Positions 31,510-40,620 of a DNA stretch of 64,000 bases are shown one piece after another (the stretch's first letter is position 1; each line of letters starts with the position of its first letter). The notes below the pieces were generated by a model, which was given only the letters and a program-made list of their open reading frames with translations, searched no databases and was not told where the DNA came from. This DNA is from Flammeovirga kamogawensis. Lineage in GTDB: Bacteria > Bacteroidota > Bacteroidia > Cytophagales > Flammeovirgaceae. The stretch covers positions 1,240,001-1,304,000 of the forward strand of contig NZ_CP076129.1 in the NCBI RefSeq assembly GCF_018736065.1. The letters are read 5' to 3'. The position numbers and the translations under genes are program-made.

Positions 31510-32748
31510 TTATTTATTAGAAGTTACTGTCGTCATCTTTTGTTCATCTTGTTTCCAATTTCCATCTGTAAAATCAGGAAAAGGAATTGTTTTATTATTT
31601 TGGTTGATAGATAATTCTGATAACGGAGAAATTGCTAACCAAGTCAACATATCATAAAGATCGTATTTTGGTTTTCTTTTTTCTACTGTTGCTGAAATAA
31701 ATTCATCCAAGACAAAATAATCCATTTGATGTCTCGCCGTTTTTGCTGCTTTATACTGTCCTTTTTTCCAGCATGTAGCATCAAAAGCATTAAATACTTG
31801 ATATGGCTTCTCTATCCACTCATCTGCCACGCATTTATCTTGCAAGTGAAGGTGATTACCATGCTCTTGAATCCAAATTCCCTTTGTTCCTTGCACTCTA
31901 AAACCTAGTGAATAAGGACGAGGTAAATTTGTATTATGAGTGAGTACAATTGTTTCTCCATTTGCAGTGGTTAATGTACTCGTTACCACATCACCTAGCG
32001 TATATTTGTTTGTTGCATTAGGATGGTTTACACCTTTGTTTTGCTCAACATAACTTTTAAGTCCTACTGCTTTTGTAGCATGCGACACAATAGAAGTAAA
32101 TCGATTTCCCTTATTAATTTTTAATAACGAAGCTATAGGACCAATACCATGGGTAGGGTACAAATCTCCATTTCTAAAAGTAGAGTGATGTGTTCTCCAC
32201 GATGCCTCTCCTTCAACTCCATTTCCATAGTTCATGTTTTTATCAAACTTAATCGACCTAAGATCATGTTCGTATCCGCCTCTACAATGTATAAGTTCCC
32301 CAAAAAGCCCTTGGTCAATCATGTTCTGAACAGCCATTACATCTCTATGAAAACACGTATTTTCTAAAATCATACAAGTGGCTCCACTTTTCTCTTGTGT
32401 TGTTTTCAAATCAAATAATAACTCCATGTTTTGAGCACTTGCCGCTTCTATTCCAACATAAATAGGAAATTGAAGAACATATTTAGCTACCTCAGGGAAT
32501 ACATCCCAAGGAACAGAAATAATTACAGCATCAAGAATTATATCTTTAAACAATAATGTATAATCACTATTATAAAAAGTAGGTAGCTTTTTATTGTATT
32601 TTTGAAATAAAGCAATTGCTTTTTGCTGATTTACTAAAGAGGGTTCAATAACTATTTCAATAGATATATCTTCTCTTTGTAAGCAATTTTCTAAGTGAAT
32701 ACTACCTCTATAACCGGCTCCTATTATTCCTAATTTTATTGTATTCAT
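31510..32748 (-). CDS. GH109-like Gfo/Idh/MocA protein, no signal peptide
   Basis: 412 residues. The N-terminal Rossmann motif is GIIGAGYRGSIHLENC. The family core of GH109 is present: ENTCFHRDVMAVQNM, GGYEHDLRSIKF, GDLYPTHGIGP and TLTTANGETIVLTHNTNLPRPY. It aligns over its length with the GH109 protein at 33135. It lacks a Tat or Sec signal, so it should be cytoplasmic. The GAGHGGMDYF segment of true GH109 members is replaced by TARHQMDYF, which may change substrate or activity. GH109 enzymes use NAD-dependent oxidation and elimination to split alpha-GalNAc and related glycosides. This member could act on oligosaccharides after import, together with the GH5 encoded next in the operon. Confidence 0.8.
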   Translation of the reverse strand: MNTIKLGIIGAGYRGSIHLENCLQREDISIEIVIEPSLVNQQKAIALFQKYNKKLPTFYNSDYTLLFKDIILDAVIISVPWDVFPEVAKYVLQFPIYVGIEAASAQNMELLFDLKTTQEKSGATCMILENTCFHRDVMAVQNMIDQGLFGELIHCRGGYEHDLRSIKFDKNMNYGNGVEGEASWRTHHSTFRNGDLYPTHGIGPIASLLKINKGNRFTSIVSHATKAVGLKSYVEQNKGVNHPNATNKYTLGDVVTSTLTTANGETIVLTHNTNLPRPYSLGFRVQGTKGIWIQEHGNHLHLQDKCVADEWIEKPYQVFNAFDATCWKKGQYKAAKTARHQMDYFVLDEFISATVEKRKPKYDLYDMLTWLAISPLSELSINQNNKTIPFPDFTDGNWKQDEQKMTTVTSNK

Positions 32749-33134
32749 TTATAGTTTTAAAAAAAATGTCACGGATGTTATGTTCATTGCTTAATAGATA
32801 ATGTTTGTTATTAATAAGTATCAATTAACAATTTTATTTAAAGAGTTTAATTGATATGGAGGGTATTTACTTCTATTATTGCAGATACAATGTAGAGTTA
32901 TCATTTTTTAATTTTAATGATTAAAGCTCGAAATTTAATTTATTTAACATATTTAAATGTATTTTTTTACTGATAGTGACTAAATAAATCATTTAAATTA
33001 TTAATATTGCTTTTATAAATAATAAAAAATATAAATTATTTATTTCATTATTATTTATACAACATTATACTCGGTTAGACTGAATAAAAAACTGATCGCA
33101 AACCTAACTTACTTTTAATCAATTACGACATATC
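32749..33134. promoter_or_regulatory. Divergent AT-rich intergenic region with one inverted repeat
   Basis: It separates the two GH109-type genes. TATCAATTAAC (32819-32829) and GTTTAATTGATA (32845-32856) form an imperfect inverted repeat that could be an operator. I saw no gene. Confidence 0.4.
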
Positions 33135-34511
33135 ATGAATACTAAACGAAGAGATTTTCTGAAAACAGCAGCAATTGCAAGTGCGGGTACTATTGTAGCT
33201 CCGGGAATGGGGTTTGCTAAATCTAAAAACGAAAAAGTTAAACTTGCCTTTATTGGTACTGGAGCTAGAGGAATATGGCATTTAAATAACGCTTTATTAA
33301 GAGAGGATACAGAAGTTGTTGCTATCTGTGACACAGACGATAATGCAATAAAAAATGCACTTAAATATGTTGAAAAGCATGGTAAAAAGAAGCCGCAAAT
33401 TTTTGGTAAAAACGAACTAGATTACAGAAATATGCTTGACCTTAAAGAGGTGCAAGGTGTAATTATTTCGACTCCATGGGTTTGGCATACACCTATGTCT
33501 GTAGATAGTATGAAAGCTGGTAAATTTACTGGGGTAGAAGTTTCTGCAGCAATGACATTACAAGAATGTTGGGATTTAGTAAATGTGCATGAAGAAACAG
33601 GGTCGCATTTAATGATTCTTGAAAATGTATGTTACCGCCGTGATGTAATGGCTGTTTTACAGATGGTGAGAGAAGGGTTGTTTGGAGAATCAATGCATGC
33701 TAGATGTGGCTACCAACATGATCTTCGTAATGTGAAGTTTAATAATGGTGTAGATATTTATGGTGGCGGTGTCGAATTTGGAGAGAAAGGAGCATCAGAA
33801 GCTAAATGGAGAACGCATCATTCATTACATAAAAATGGAGATTTATACCCAACGCACGGAGCGGGCCCTGTAGCAACATATATGGACATTAACCGAGGTA
33901 ATAAATTTGATACAATTTCGTCTTTTGCTACTAAAGCAAGGGGACTAAATGAATATATAATTGAGAAAGGAGGGAAAGACCACCCGAATGCGAACTTACC
34001 TTGGAAACTAGGTGATATTGTTACATCTACAATTTCTACTGCCAACGGAGAAACAATTATAGTAACACATGATACCAACCTACCAAGGCCGTACTCTTTA
34101 GGTTTTAGATTCCAAGGCACTAAAGGTTTATGGGAACATGAAGATGGTTACAGTGCAAAACACGGTAACTTAATGTATATAGATGGCCAAACTAAACCAC
34201 ACCAATGGGATGATGCAAAACAATGGTTAGATAAGTACGATCATCCACTTTGGGCAAAATACGGAGAAACAGCTACAGGAGCAGGACATGGCGGAATGGA
34301 TTTCTTTGTAATGCATGATTTTGTCAATTCTATAAAACACAATATTGCACCTCCATTAGATGCTTATGATGCAGCGGCTTGGTCGGCAATTACACCGCTA
34401 TCAGAACGCTCTATAGAAGAGGGTGGAGCGGTACAACATTTCCCAGATTTTACAAGAGGCAAATGGTTTAAGCGTGAGCCAATTTTTGGTAAAAATGAAG
34501 TTTACTTATAA
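33135..34511 (+). CDS. GH109 alpha-N-acetylgalactosaminidase family protein, Tat-exported
   Basis: 458 residues. A twin-arginine signal (NTKRRDFLKTAAIASAGTIV, ending before FAKSK) predicts export after folding with bound NAD. The Rossmann motif is FIGTGARGIWHLNNAL. The rest closely follows characterised GH109 NagA of Elizabethkingia: LENVCYRRDVMAVLQMVREG, GYQHDLR with H195, KNGDLYPTHGAGP with Y238 and H241, GAGHGGMDFF and the C-terminal LDAYDAAAWSAITPLSERSI. These enzymes cleave terminal alpha-GalNAc by an NAD-dependent oxidation-elimination mechanism, though several family members have other or no measured activity. It stands alone on the plus strand, divergent from the GH109-like/GH5 operon and ending in a terminator. 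Confidence 0.9.
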   Translation: MNTKRRDFLKTAAIASAGTIVAPGMGFAKSKNEKVKLAFIGTGARGIWHLNNALLREDTEVVAICDTDDNAIKNALKYVEKHGKKKPQIFGKNELDYRNMLDLKEVQGVIISTPWVWHTPMSVDSMKAGKFTGVEVSAAMTLQECWDLVNVHEETGSHLMILENVCYRRDVMAVLQMVREGLFGESMHARCGYQHDLRNVKFNNGVDIYGGGVEFGEKGASEAKWRTHHSLHKNGDLYPTHGAGPVATYMDINRGNKFDTISSFATKARGLNEYIIEKGGKDHPNANLPWKLGDIVTSTISTANGETIIVTHDTNLPRPYSLGFRFQGTKGLWEHEDGYSAKHGNLMYIDGQTKPHQWDDAKQWLDKYDHPLWAKYGETATGAGHGGMDFFVMHDFVNSIKHNIAPPLDAYDAAAWSAITPLSERSIEEGGAVQHFPDFTRGKWFKREPIFGKNEVYL

Positions 34512-34572
34512 AAAAGTAAAGATTGTTATACTTAACAAGTAAAAGAAAGAGGTAGATCTCCTCATTATTTAG

Positions 34573-34616
34573 AATCCGATTATTAAAGTGAAAGCTTCAA
34601 TAGTCGGATTTTTTTA
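34573..34616 (+). terminator. Rho-independent terminator after GH109
   Basis: AATCCGATTATT pairs with AATAGTCGGATT (one G-U), followed by a run of T. Confidence 0.85.
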
Positions 34617-34748
34617 TATAGTTGAAAATTAATCATTTACAGTGTGGAATGCTGTTTTTATTTATTTGTGATTTAATCTCTTTAACAGCTCTTAATTGTC
34701 ACCTATAGACTAGAACTTGTCTATATACCGACATCAATTACTAATCTC

Positions 34749-35561
34749 ATGTTTAAACACATATATATTATTTCTCTTATTTCAGTGCTCTTTTTTTCAT
34801 GTACAAATGATAAGGAAGAAATTATACCAGAAGAGCCTGTTGTTATTAAAAAAAATATCGACGTACCTTTTCCAGTTGTAGATCATAAGACAGATGAAGT
34901 AGCAACTTCTAAATTTAATGCCAAAGATTATAGATTAAATAGAATCGAATCTAATTTCTTAGGTATAAATATTTCTTTTGAATATGATGATGACAATATT
35001 GTTATCGGAGGTGTTGTAGAAGGTTTTAATTACCAGATTTCTTATGATTCTCTAGATAGGATAGTTAAGATTGAAGTAGACAACGGATCTATTTATGAAA
35101 TTAACTATTTGGCATCACATGAAATCCATTTAAAGCGTACTGATATTTATAATTATAACCATATTTTTAAATATGTAGTTAATGATGATAACCAAGTAAT
35201 AAATTATAGGTATCAACTAGAATACGCTGAAGATACAGAAGATAATACAACATTTTTTGATATGAACTATTACTATGATGATCTAGGTAATGTAGAACAC
35301 TCTCTTGATAATAAAGATATCATTAATATAAATCACAAATTTGATACTGAAATTGATAACCCCTATGCAAGTGTGAAAAATGTTTTAAGATTTTTATGGG
35401 CAGATGCAGGGAAACATATTTTAGTAGAGGTAGAGTCGAAAAATAGAGTAGCTCAGTGGTATGCTAGTGACTATTATATTTATACTGAATCGGATTTATC
35501 TTTAAATATAAAACTTGAAAACCAAAAGTTTGAACAGGAATTGTATTTTGAAAAAATCTAG
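34749..35561 (+). CDS. Putative lipoprotein, paralogue of the protein at 478
   Basis: 270 residues. The lipobox FFSC at residues 13-16 predicts a lipidated Cys and surface or outer-membrane location. The segment that follows is acidic (TNDKEEIIPEEPVV). The body shows the same YD-like repeats and landmarks as the 478 protein: SKFNAKDYRLN, ISFEYDDDNIVIGG, IDNPYASVKNVLRF, and near the end YTESDLS. It is likewise monocistronic, ends in a strong hairpin, and has the nonamer ATTGTCACC upstream (54 bp before the start; 68 bp in the paralogue). No named family is recognised, and the function is unknown. Confidence 0.8.
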   Translation: MFKHIYIISLISVLFFSCTNDKEEIIPEEPVVIKKNIDVPFPVVDHKTDEVATSKFNAKDYRLNRIESNFLGINISFEYDDDNIVIGGVVEGFNYQISYDSLDRIVKIEVDNGSIYEINYLASHEIHLKRTDIYNYNHIFKYVVNDDNQVINYRYQLEYAEDTEDNTTFFDMNYYYDDLGNVEHSLDNKDIININHKFDTEIDNPYASVKNVLRFLWADAGKHILVEVESKNRVAQWYASDYYIYTESDLSLNIKLENQKFEQELYFEKI

Positions 35562-35584
35562 TTGATATAGAGAAGTAATTATGT

Positions 35585-35624
35585 AAATGCTCGATTTTGG
35601 GAAATTTCCCAAAATCGAGCATTT
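35585..35624. terminator. 40-bp perfect palindrome, bidirectional terminator
   Basis: The left half, AAATGCTCGATTTTGGGAAA, is followed by its exact reverse complement, centred on AAATTT. It lies between convergent genes and has T residues at each exit, so it can stop transcription from both. Confidence 0.88.
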
Positions 35625-35645
35625 TTGTTTTTAAAGAAAATTGTG

Positions 35646-36338
35646 TTAGAATTCTATGAGGTCCTTACCCATTTCTATATACAGTGCTATAGGTAAAAGT
35701 GGATCGTCTGCAGTGAAGATATGATCTTGAATATATTCATATTCTCCCTCTGAGATATTAGTAAACCCAAGTAAAAATACATGACCGGCTTCCTCTTCAA
35801 ATTGCATAGTGAAATAATTAATTTGATGACTAAAAGAGATTGCATCAACAATTTTACCCATTGTTTTGGTATTACCATGTTTAGCAATAACCTGTTGAAG
35901 ATCGTGTATTAAATTGTTATCATTTCCTTGTGAAGCCCCATTAACTTGCTGAAGTCGCATCTTCATTATTTCGCAAAGTTTTCCTAAATACGCTAGGCGT
36001 AAAGATTCTAAACTGATTAAATCATAATCAAGTACATTCATAAAACTCCATGTAGACAACTCGTCTACCATTGCAATCTCATCTTTTTCTGAATCTGGCA
36101 TTCTGTATTTAATTAACCAATATTTTATTTCAGAATCTCCTGGAATGAACTTAAATTTAAAAGTCCCCTCATCTATGATTTTCATAGTTTTAGGAGCTTT
36201 ACCATATTCACGAGGGTGCATTAGCCAATTAGCTAATTTTTGTTTTGGATCGTCATTGTTACTTTTTGTTTCTTTAGTTTCTGTTATTACAGTGTTAGAT
36301 TTTGAATTGAAAAATTTAGAAATAAGTTTTGTAAACAT
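35646..36338 (-). CDS. Hypothetical cytoplasmic protein
   Basis: 230 residues, no signal peptide and no membrane segment. The first 35 residues are polar and probably disordered (KSNTVITETKETKSNNDD). The rest reads as a mixed alpha/beta fold with a conserved-looking start (KLANWLMHPREYGKAPKTMKIIDEG) and a C-terminal part about the response to input (FLLGFTNISEGEYEYIQDHIF). I do not recognise a family. It is monocistronic and convergent with the lipoprotein gene, sharing the palindromic terminator. Confidence 0.65.
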   Translation of the reverse strand: MFTKLISKFFNSKSNTVITETKETKSNNDDPKQKLANWLMHPREYGKAPKTMKIIDEGTFKFKFIPGDSEIKYWLIKYRMPDSEKDEIAMVDELSTWSFMNVLDYDLISLESLRLAYLGKLCEIMKMRLQQVNGASQGNDNNLIHDLQQVIAKHGNTKTMGKIVDAISFSHQINYFTMQFEEEAGHVFLLGFTNISEGEYEYIQDHIFTADDPLLPIALYIEMGKDLIEF

Positions 36339-36701
36339 AGTTGTTTTGTTAAATTGGTATAGTGTAGAGTAATGGCAATCAAAGTATTGGCGTTGTTAGT
36401 TTCTTAACTATTATGAATTGATCTATAAAATAAAAAACACATTAATACACCAATAAATAATACTTTAGCAAAAGTATTACCAATTAATTGATATGAATAT
36501 TATTACTCTTTTTTTAATTAGATAAATTAATATGAACACTTAACTTTCCATCCACCAACAAAAATTTGCAAGTAGCAAAAATTAGTAGTAACTAAGTATA
36601 TTGATAGAGTAATAGACAATGAAGATGATTTAGTTAAAGAATTATTGCTCGTTTTATTACTTACTACTTGATTAGATTTTAATAACACTCAACCTATAAA
36701 T
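36339..36701. other. Gene-free AT-rich region between divergent genes
   Basis: It must hold promoters for the hypothetical gene (minus) and the VOC gene (plus). I saw no hairpin or ORF worth naming. Confidence 0.45.
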
Positions 36702-37379
36702 ATGATTGTTCAAACTACAATTAGCAATATAGAAGCTACGCTTTCTTTTTATAAAAAACTCAATTTCGAAGTGCTCAATTTGGGCGAAAAATATGTGTTT
36801 CTATCAAACTCTGTTCAATTACAAGCTGTAACTAAAAAGTCTTCTAGAAAAGGAATTGTTTTATATAAAGGTGATATAGGTTTAGATGTTCAGCCATTAA
36901 TAGAAAGTAGCATACATAGCCAAACTGAGACAGAAACAATAATTATGTCGCCATCAGGAGCATTAGTTTATCTCTTAGAAGGTAATGCACCTCTTTTAAA
37001 TAAAGTAGATGTAACACCATTAGTTGGTACTTTTGTAGGAATAAGTTTAGAATCTCTTGATTTAAATAAATCAATGACTTTTTGGGAGCAGTTAGGTTTT
37101 AAAATGGCTATGGGAGATGCCCTTCAAGGATGGGTGAGTTTATCTAATGCTACAGGTGATATAATTAGTGTAATGAGAGCAGGAATGTGCCCTCATCAAT
37201 TTAGTAACCCTTCGCTTACATTTTTTAATGGCGATAATAATTTAGAAGTTATTGATAAAGTAAGAGCGGCTAACTTAACGATAAAAGAAGAAATTACTCA
37301 ATTTAGTAAAGAGGGTATTGTAGATAATATTGTTTTAGAAGATCCAGATGGTTTTGGCTTTTTTGTTTTTAATGATTAA
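36702..37379 (+). CDS. VOC superfamily (glyoxalase/dioxygenase-like) protein
   Basis: 225 residues with two VOC modules. The first, at about residues 1-110, has ISNIEATLSFYKKLNFEVLN. The second, at about 110-225, has LESLDLNKSMTFWEQLGFKM and ends IVLEDPDGFGFFVFND. The paired beta-alpha-beta modules usually form one metal or ligand pocket. The typical metal-binding His and Glu are not all evident, so a binding or antibiotic/aldehyde-tolerance role is as likely as glyoxalase activity. It is monocistronic. Confidence 0.72.
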   Translation: MIVQTTISNIEATLSFYKKLNFEVLNLGEKYVFLSNSVQLQAVTKKSSRKGIVLYKGDIGLDVQPLIESSIHSQTETETIIMSPSGALVYLLEGNAPLLNKVDVTPLVGTFVGISLESLDLNKSMTFWEQLGFKMAMGDALQGWVSLSNATGDIISVMRAGMCPHQFSNPSLTFFNGDNNLEVIDKVRAANLTIKEEITQFSKEGIVDNIVLEDPDGFGFFVFND

Positions 37380-37554
37380 TATGTATTACTGTTTAGTTAG
37401 AAAATAATTTAATAACTCAATAAGCGTAGTTTAAAAAACTACCAATTCTTAAAATGTCATTTTGATGAAAAATAACCCAAAAGTATAGTGACATTTTTAT
37501 ATTTCTAATATAACCTAGAAAACAGACCTGAAATGGTCTAAAACTTTATTTATT

Positions 37555-38241
37555 ATGCAAAAAAAATTAATGGCCGAGTTTCTCGGAACTGCTTGGTTAG
37601 TTATTGGAGGCTGTGGTAGTGCAATATTTGCCGCAGGTATTCCAAGTGTAGGTATTGGCTTTTATGGAGTCGCGTTAGCCTTTGGTCTAACAGTATTAAC
37701 AATGGCATATGCTATTGGTCACATTTCGGGTTGTCACTTAAACCCTGCAGTTTCTTTTGGTTTATGGGCCGGAGGACGTTTTTCTGGTAAAGAGCTTTTG
37801 CCGTATATTATTTCACAAGTATTAGGTGCAATTGTAGGTGCTGGAATTCTATACACAATTTTTACAGGTAAAAATCCAGATATTGGAGGTTTTGCAGCAA
37901 ATGGTTATGGCGAACATTCTCCAGAGGGATATCCTATGATATCTGGTTTTATTACAGAATTTGTAATGACTTTCATGTTCTTAATAATAATTTTAGGAGC
38001 TACACATTCTAAGGCACCAAAATACCTTGCAGGTGTTGCAATTGGGTTAGGACTTACACTTATCCATTTAGTTAGTATACCAATTACTAATACATCTGTA
38101 AACCCTGCAAGAAGTACATCTCAGGCTTTATTTGTAGGTGGTTGGGCAATACAACAGTTATGGTTATTCTGGGTAGCACCAATTTTAGGTGCAATAGCAG
38201 CAGGATTTACATATAAGTTTTTATCTCCAGAAGAAGAATAA
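37555..38241 (+). CDS. aqpZ: Aquaporin Z-type water channel
   Basis: 228 residues, the usual size, with six predicted membrane helices and two re-entrant loops. The NPA motifs are in [19 protein letters not shown] and [19 protein letters not shown]. The selectivity-filter region (the Arg after the second NPA, and the His in helix 5, [14 protein letters not shown]) fits a water-selective AqpZ rather than a glycerol channel. It is followed by a terminator and forms a single-gene unit. Confidence 0.95.
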   Translation: MQKKLMAEFLGTAWLVIGGCGSAIFAAGIPSVGIGFYGVALAFGLTVLTMAYAIGHISGCHLNPAVSFGLWAGGRFSGKELLPYIISQVLGAIVGAGILYTIFTGKNPDIGGFAANGYGEHSPEGYPMISGFITEFVMTFMFLIIILGATHSKAPKYLAGVAIGLGLTLIHLVSIPITNTSVNPARSTSQALFVGGWAIQQLWLFWVAPILGAIAAGFTYKFLSPEEE

Positions 38242-38266
38242 AAATTAATTAAGACAATATTTTGTA

Positions 38267-38301
38267 AACCTCTTGATACATATACATCAAGAGGTTTTTT
38301 T
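38267..38301 (+). terminator. Rho-independent terminator after aqpZ
   Basis: AACCTCTTGAT pairs with ATCAAGAGGTT, followed by a T run. Confidence 0.9.
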
Positions 38302-38466
38302 ATGTTAAAAATGTAACCTTCAGCTTATTAATAAATGTTTGCTATATACCCTGATTTTAAAGAAACATTGTTGCTATTTGTGTAGTATACTATCATACAG
38401 AGATTTAGAGAAAAAACACTTATTTCTGTTACAATTATCATCACAATTACACAAATCGTCATCATC

Positions 38467-38598
38467 ATGAGAACTTTAGTAACAATCATTGCATTTTTCA
38501 CTGTTATATCAGCATTAACCTGGATTGCAGTAGACCAATCAGATGTGGTAGAACACATAAATCAGAATCCTAGATCACATTTTCACATCAAAAAATAA
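38467..38598 (+). CDS. Small membrane protein, 43 residues
   Basis: An ORF of 43 codons plus stop. MRTLVTIIAFFTVISALTWIAV forms one N-terminal hydrophobic helix of about 20 residues once split, and a polar tail follows (DQSDVVEHINQNPRSHFHIKK). A rho-independent terminator lies 23 bp after the stop and the aqpZ terminator lies before it, so it has its own transcript. This supports a real small gene. No family recognised. The tail contains three His and could bind metal. Confidence 0.55.
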   Translation: MRTLVTIIAFFTVISALTWIAVDQSDVVEHINQNPRSHFHIKK

Positions 38599-38620
38599 TT
38601 CATTTAAAGTGAAAAGAAAT

Positions 38621-38657
38621 GACCCTTACAATTTAATATTGTTGGGGTCTTTTTTTG
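38621..38657 (+). terminator. Terminator after the small membrane protein gene
   Basis: GACCCTTACAAT pairs with ATTGTTGGGGTC with minor mismatches, followed by seven T. Confidence 0.8.
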
Positions 38658-38770
38658 ATTAAAAATTAATGGTAAGAGTTTTAACCCAATGCTTTTATTG
38701 CCCTGTTTTTTTTAAAATCTAAAGATAATTATTTGATAGTATATCAACTCAAATAACATTATGAAAAATA

Positions 38771-38812
38771 AAGACCTCACCTATAAAATAAGTGAGGTCT
38801 TATAATTTTTTT
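38771..38812. terminator. Orphan terminator-like hairpin
   Basis: AAGACCTCACCT and AGTGAGGTCTT form a stem (about 9-10 bp) followed after four bases by a T run. No gene ends here that the preceding terminator would not already stop; it may end a short RNA starting around 38660-38760. Confidence 0.45.
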
Positions 38813-39067
38813 CATTACTACTTTATGTCAATTTTGAGTTCATTAGTATAAGGGAATAAAGAGCGTTAATACCCTAATCATTAAGAAATAAATTTCATTT
38901 TTCGTAGAAAATTAGCCATAACAGTAGATCAAGGTTATAAAAATGAATAAAAACATTTGACGTATTAATATTTATTTACATATTTGAAATGTGTGATATT
39001 TATATTTTTTATAAATATATGAGTACTAGAATGACAACTAGTATTGATTATTTTTTTTGCTACTATT
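38813..39067. other. AT-rich leader region of the esterase-like gene
   Basis: Nothing beyond a probable promoter region; no ORF or hairpin that I would defend. Confidence 0.4.
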
Positions 39068-40468
39068 ATGAATAAATTTTTAACTATTGTTTTTATGCTA
39101 TTTTGGGCATTAAATGCTCATGCATTATCTATAAGTAATCTTTATGGATCTGGTATGGTAATGCAACAAAATGCTAGTGTTACTCTTTGGGGTTGGGGAC
39201 ACCCTGGAGAAAAAATATCTGTAAAGACTTCATGGGGAGAACAAACGACTACAGTTGTAGGAGCAAATTCTAATTGGAAAACTATAATTAAGACGCAAGA
39301 AGGAGGTTTTAACCCAGAGTCGGTAACAGTTACTGGAAGTAAATCAAAGATTGTTTTAAAAGATATATTAATTGGCGAAGTATGGCTTGCTGCTGGGCAA
39401 GATAATATAACGGCTACTTTTAAGGATAGTGTAAATTTATCGAATCCAATTTTTCAGAAAGAAGAATATAAAAAAGGACTTCGTTTTTTTACAGTCGATA
39501 AGAGACCATCAATGTTTTCTCATGAAGATATTAAAGGGCAATGGACAGGTACATCTGAGTCTAATCTTTTAGAAACGAGTATTTTAGCGTATTACTTTGC
39601 TTTTCAAATTAAAGGGTTTACTCAAATTCCTGTAGGAGTAGTTATTCAGGATTGGGGACATGAACCCATAGATAGTTGGCATACAGAAACTGCTATGGAT
39701 GAGGAACTTGCGATGGTAAATAAGCTCGAAGAGATCAAAAATCAGCCATTTACACCTCATCACGAAGATATTGCTCATCATGCAATGATGTATCAATTTA
39801 GAAACTATAAAATTGCCGGTGTTCTATGGTCGCATGGTAAACATGAAATAATTAAGAAGAACGATTATAAAGATAGCATGCTTAAGCTGATTAAAAATAT
39901 GAGAAATCAGTTTGGAGAAGTACCTTTTTACTATGTTCAAATAGCACCTTATAAATATGGAAACATTACAGCAGGAGCAAAAATAAGAGACCAGCAAAGA
40001 GAAATTTTGAGTATCAAAAAGACGGCAATGGTGGTAACAAGTGATATTTCGCACCATAACGATTTTAACCCTCAGAATAAAGATGACATTGGCGTTAGAC
40101 TAGCCAATATAGCTTTAAAACGTATTTATAAGAAAATTAACGATGAAGTTGTAGAGTCTCCTAACATGATGTTTATACAAAGAAAAGGACGCACACTTTA
40201 TGTACATTTTTCTAATAGTAAAGGACTTCATTTTGCTAAAGGAGATAGAGGAAATTTTGAAGTTTGTTCTGAAGATGGTATTTACCATCCTGTACCAGCT
40301 TTAATTCATAAAAATATTGTAGAGTTAGATCTTAAAGGCATCAAAAAGCCTCAATTTGTTCGTTTTGGATGGAATAGTAAAGCGAGACCATTTTTAGAAA
40401 ATGAGGTTGGTTTACCAGCTTCTTGCTTTTCAAAACAAAAAATTATTGAAGGTGATACGTTCTTTTAA
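39068..40468 (+). CDS. Sialate O-acetylesterase-like protein with altered active site
   Basis: About 466 residues from the ATG at 39068, which starts a clean signal peptide (MNKFLTIVFMLFWALNAHA). A longer in-frame start at 39044 is less likely. The N-terminal beta domain is typical of Bacteroidota SASA/DUF303 proteins (GSGMVMQQNASVTLWGWGHP, VLKDILIGEVWLAAG). The family's GQSN nucleophile motif reads GQDN, with D112 in place of Ser, and the later WYQGE-type block reads WSHGKHE. Carbohydrate acetylester hydrolysis by the usual Ser mechanism is therefore unlikely. It may be a binding protein or have a changed chemistry. It is a single-gene unit followed by two hairpins. Confidence 0.78.
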   Translation: MNKFLTIVFMLFWALNAHALSISNLYGSGMVMQQNASVTLWGWGHPGEKISVKTSWGEQTTTVVGANSNWKTIIKTQEGGFNPESVTVTGSKSKIVLKDILIGEVWLAAGQDNITATFKDSVNLSNPIFQKEEYKKGLRFFTVDKRPSMFSHEDIKGQWTGTSESNLLETSILAYYFAFQIKGFTQIPVGVVIQDWGHEPIDSWHTETAMDEELAMVNKLEEIKNQPFTPHHEDIAHHAMMYQFRNYKIAGVLWSHGKHEIIKKNDYKDSMLKLIKNMRNQFGEVPFYYVQIAPYKYGNITAGAKIRDQQREILSIKKTAMVVTSDISHHNDFNPQNKDDIGVRLANIALKRIYKKINDEVVESPNMMFIQRKGRTLYVHFSNSKGLHFAKGDRGNFEVCSEDGIYHPVPALIHKNIVELDLKGIKKPQFVRFGWNSKARPFLENEVGLPASCFSKQKIIEGDTFF

Positions 40469-40515
40469 CAGCAAATAGATTATAATAAAATAAGTATAAT
40501 AATCGCTTAAAAAAA

Positions 40516-40556
40516 AGCCACTCAATTAATATTAGATCTTATTAATTAAGTGGCTT
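40516..40556. terminator. Bidirectional terminator, first of two
   Basis: AGCCACTCAATTAATA pairs with TATTAATTAAGTGGCT (one mismatch), preceded by A residues and followed by T-rich sequence. Confidence 0.85.
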
Positions 40557-40572
40557 TATCTTTTCAAAAATA

Positions 40573-40607
40573 AAGTCATTATAGAACACAGCTCTATAAT
40601 GACTTTT
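40573..40607. terminator. Bidirectional terminator, second of two
   Basis: AAGTCATTATAGA and TCTATAATGACTT form a perfect 13-bp stem with a 7-nt loop, followed by T. It lies between convergent genes. Confidence 0.85.
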
Positions 40608-40620
40608 TGATGCTGATTGA

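Noticed and set aside
38328-38558. 76-codon minus-strand ORF
   Set aside because: It is antisense to the small membrane protein gene at 38467, and its product looks like low-complexity reverse translation, not a protein family.
38761-38805. 14-codon ORF over the orphan hairpin
   Set aside because: Its codons are the hairpin itself; an RNA structure explains the sequence better than a peptide.
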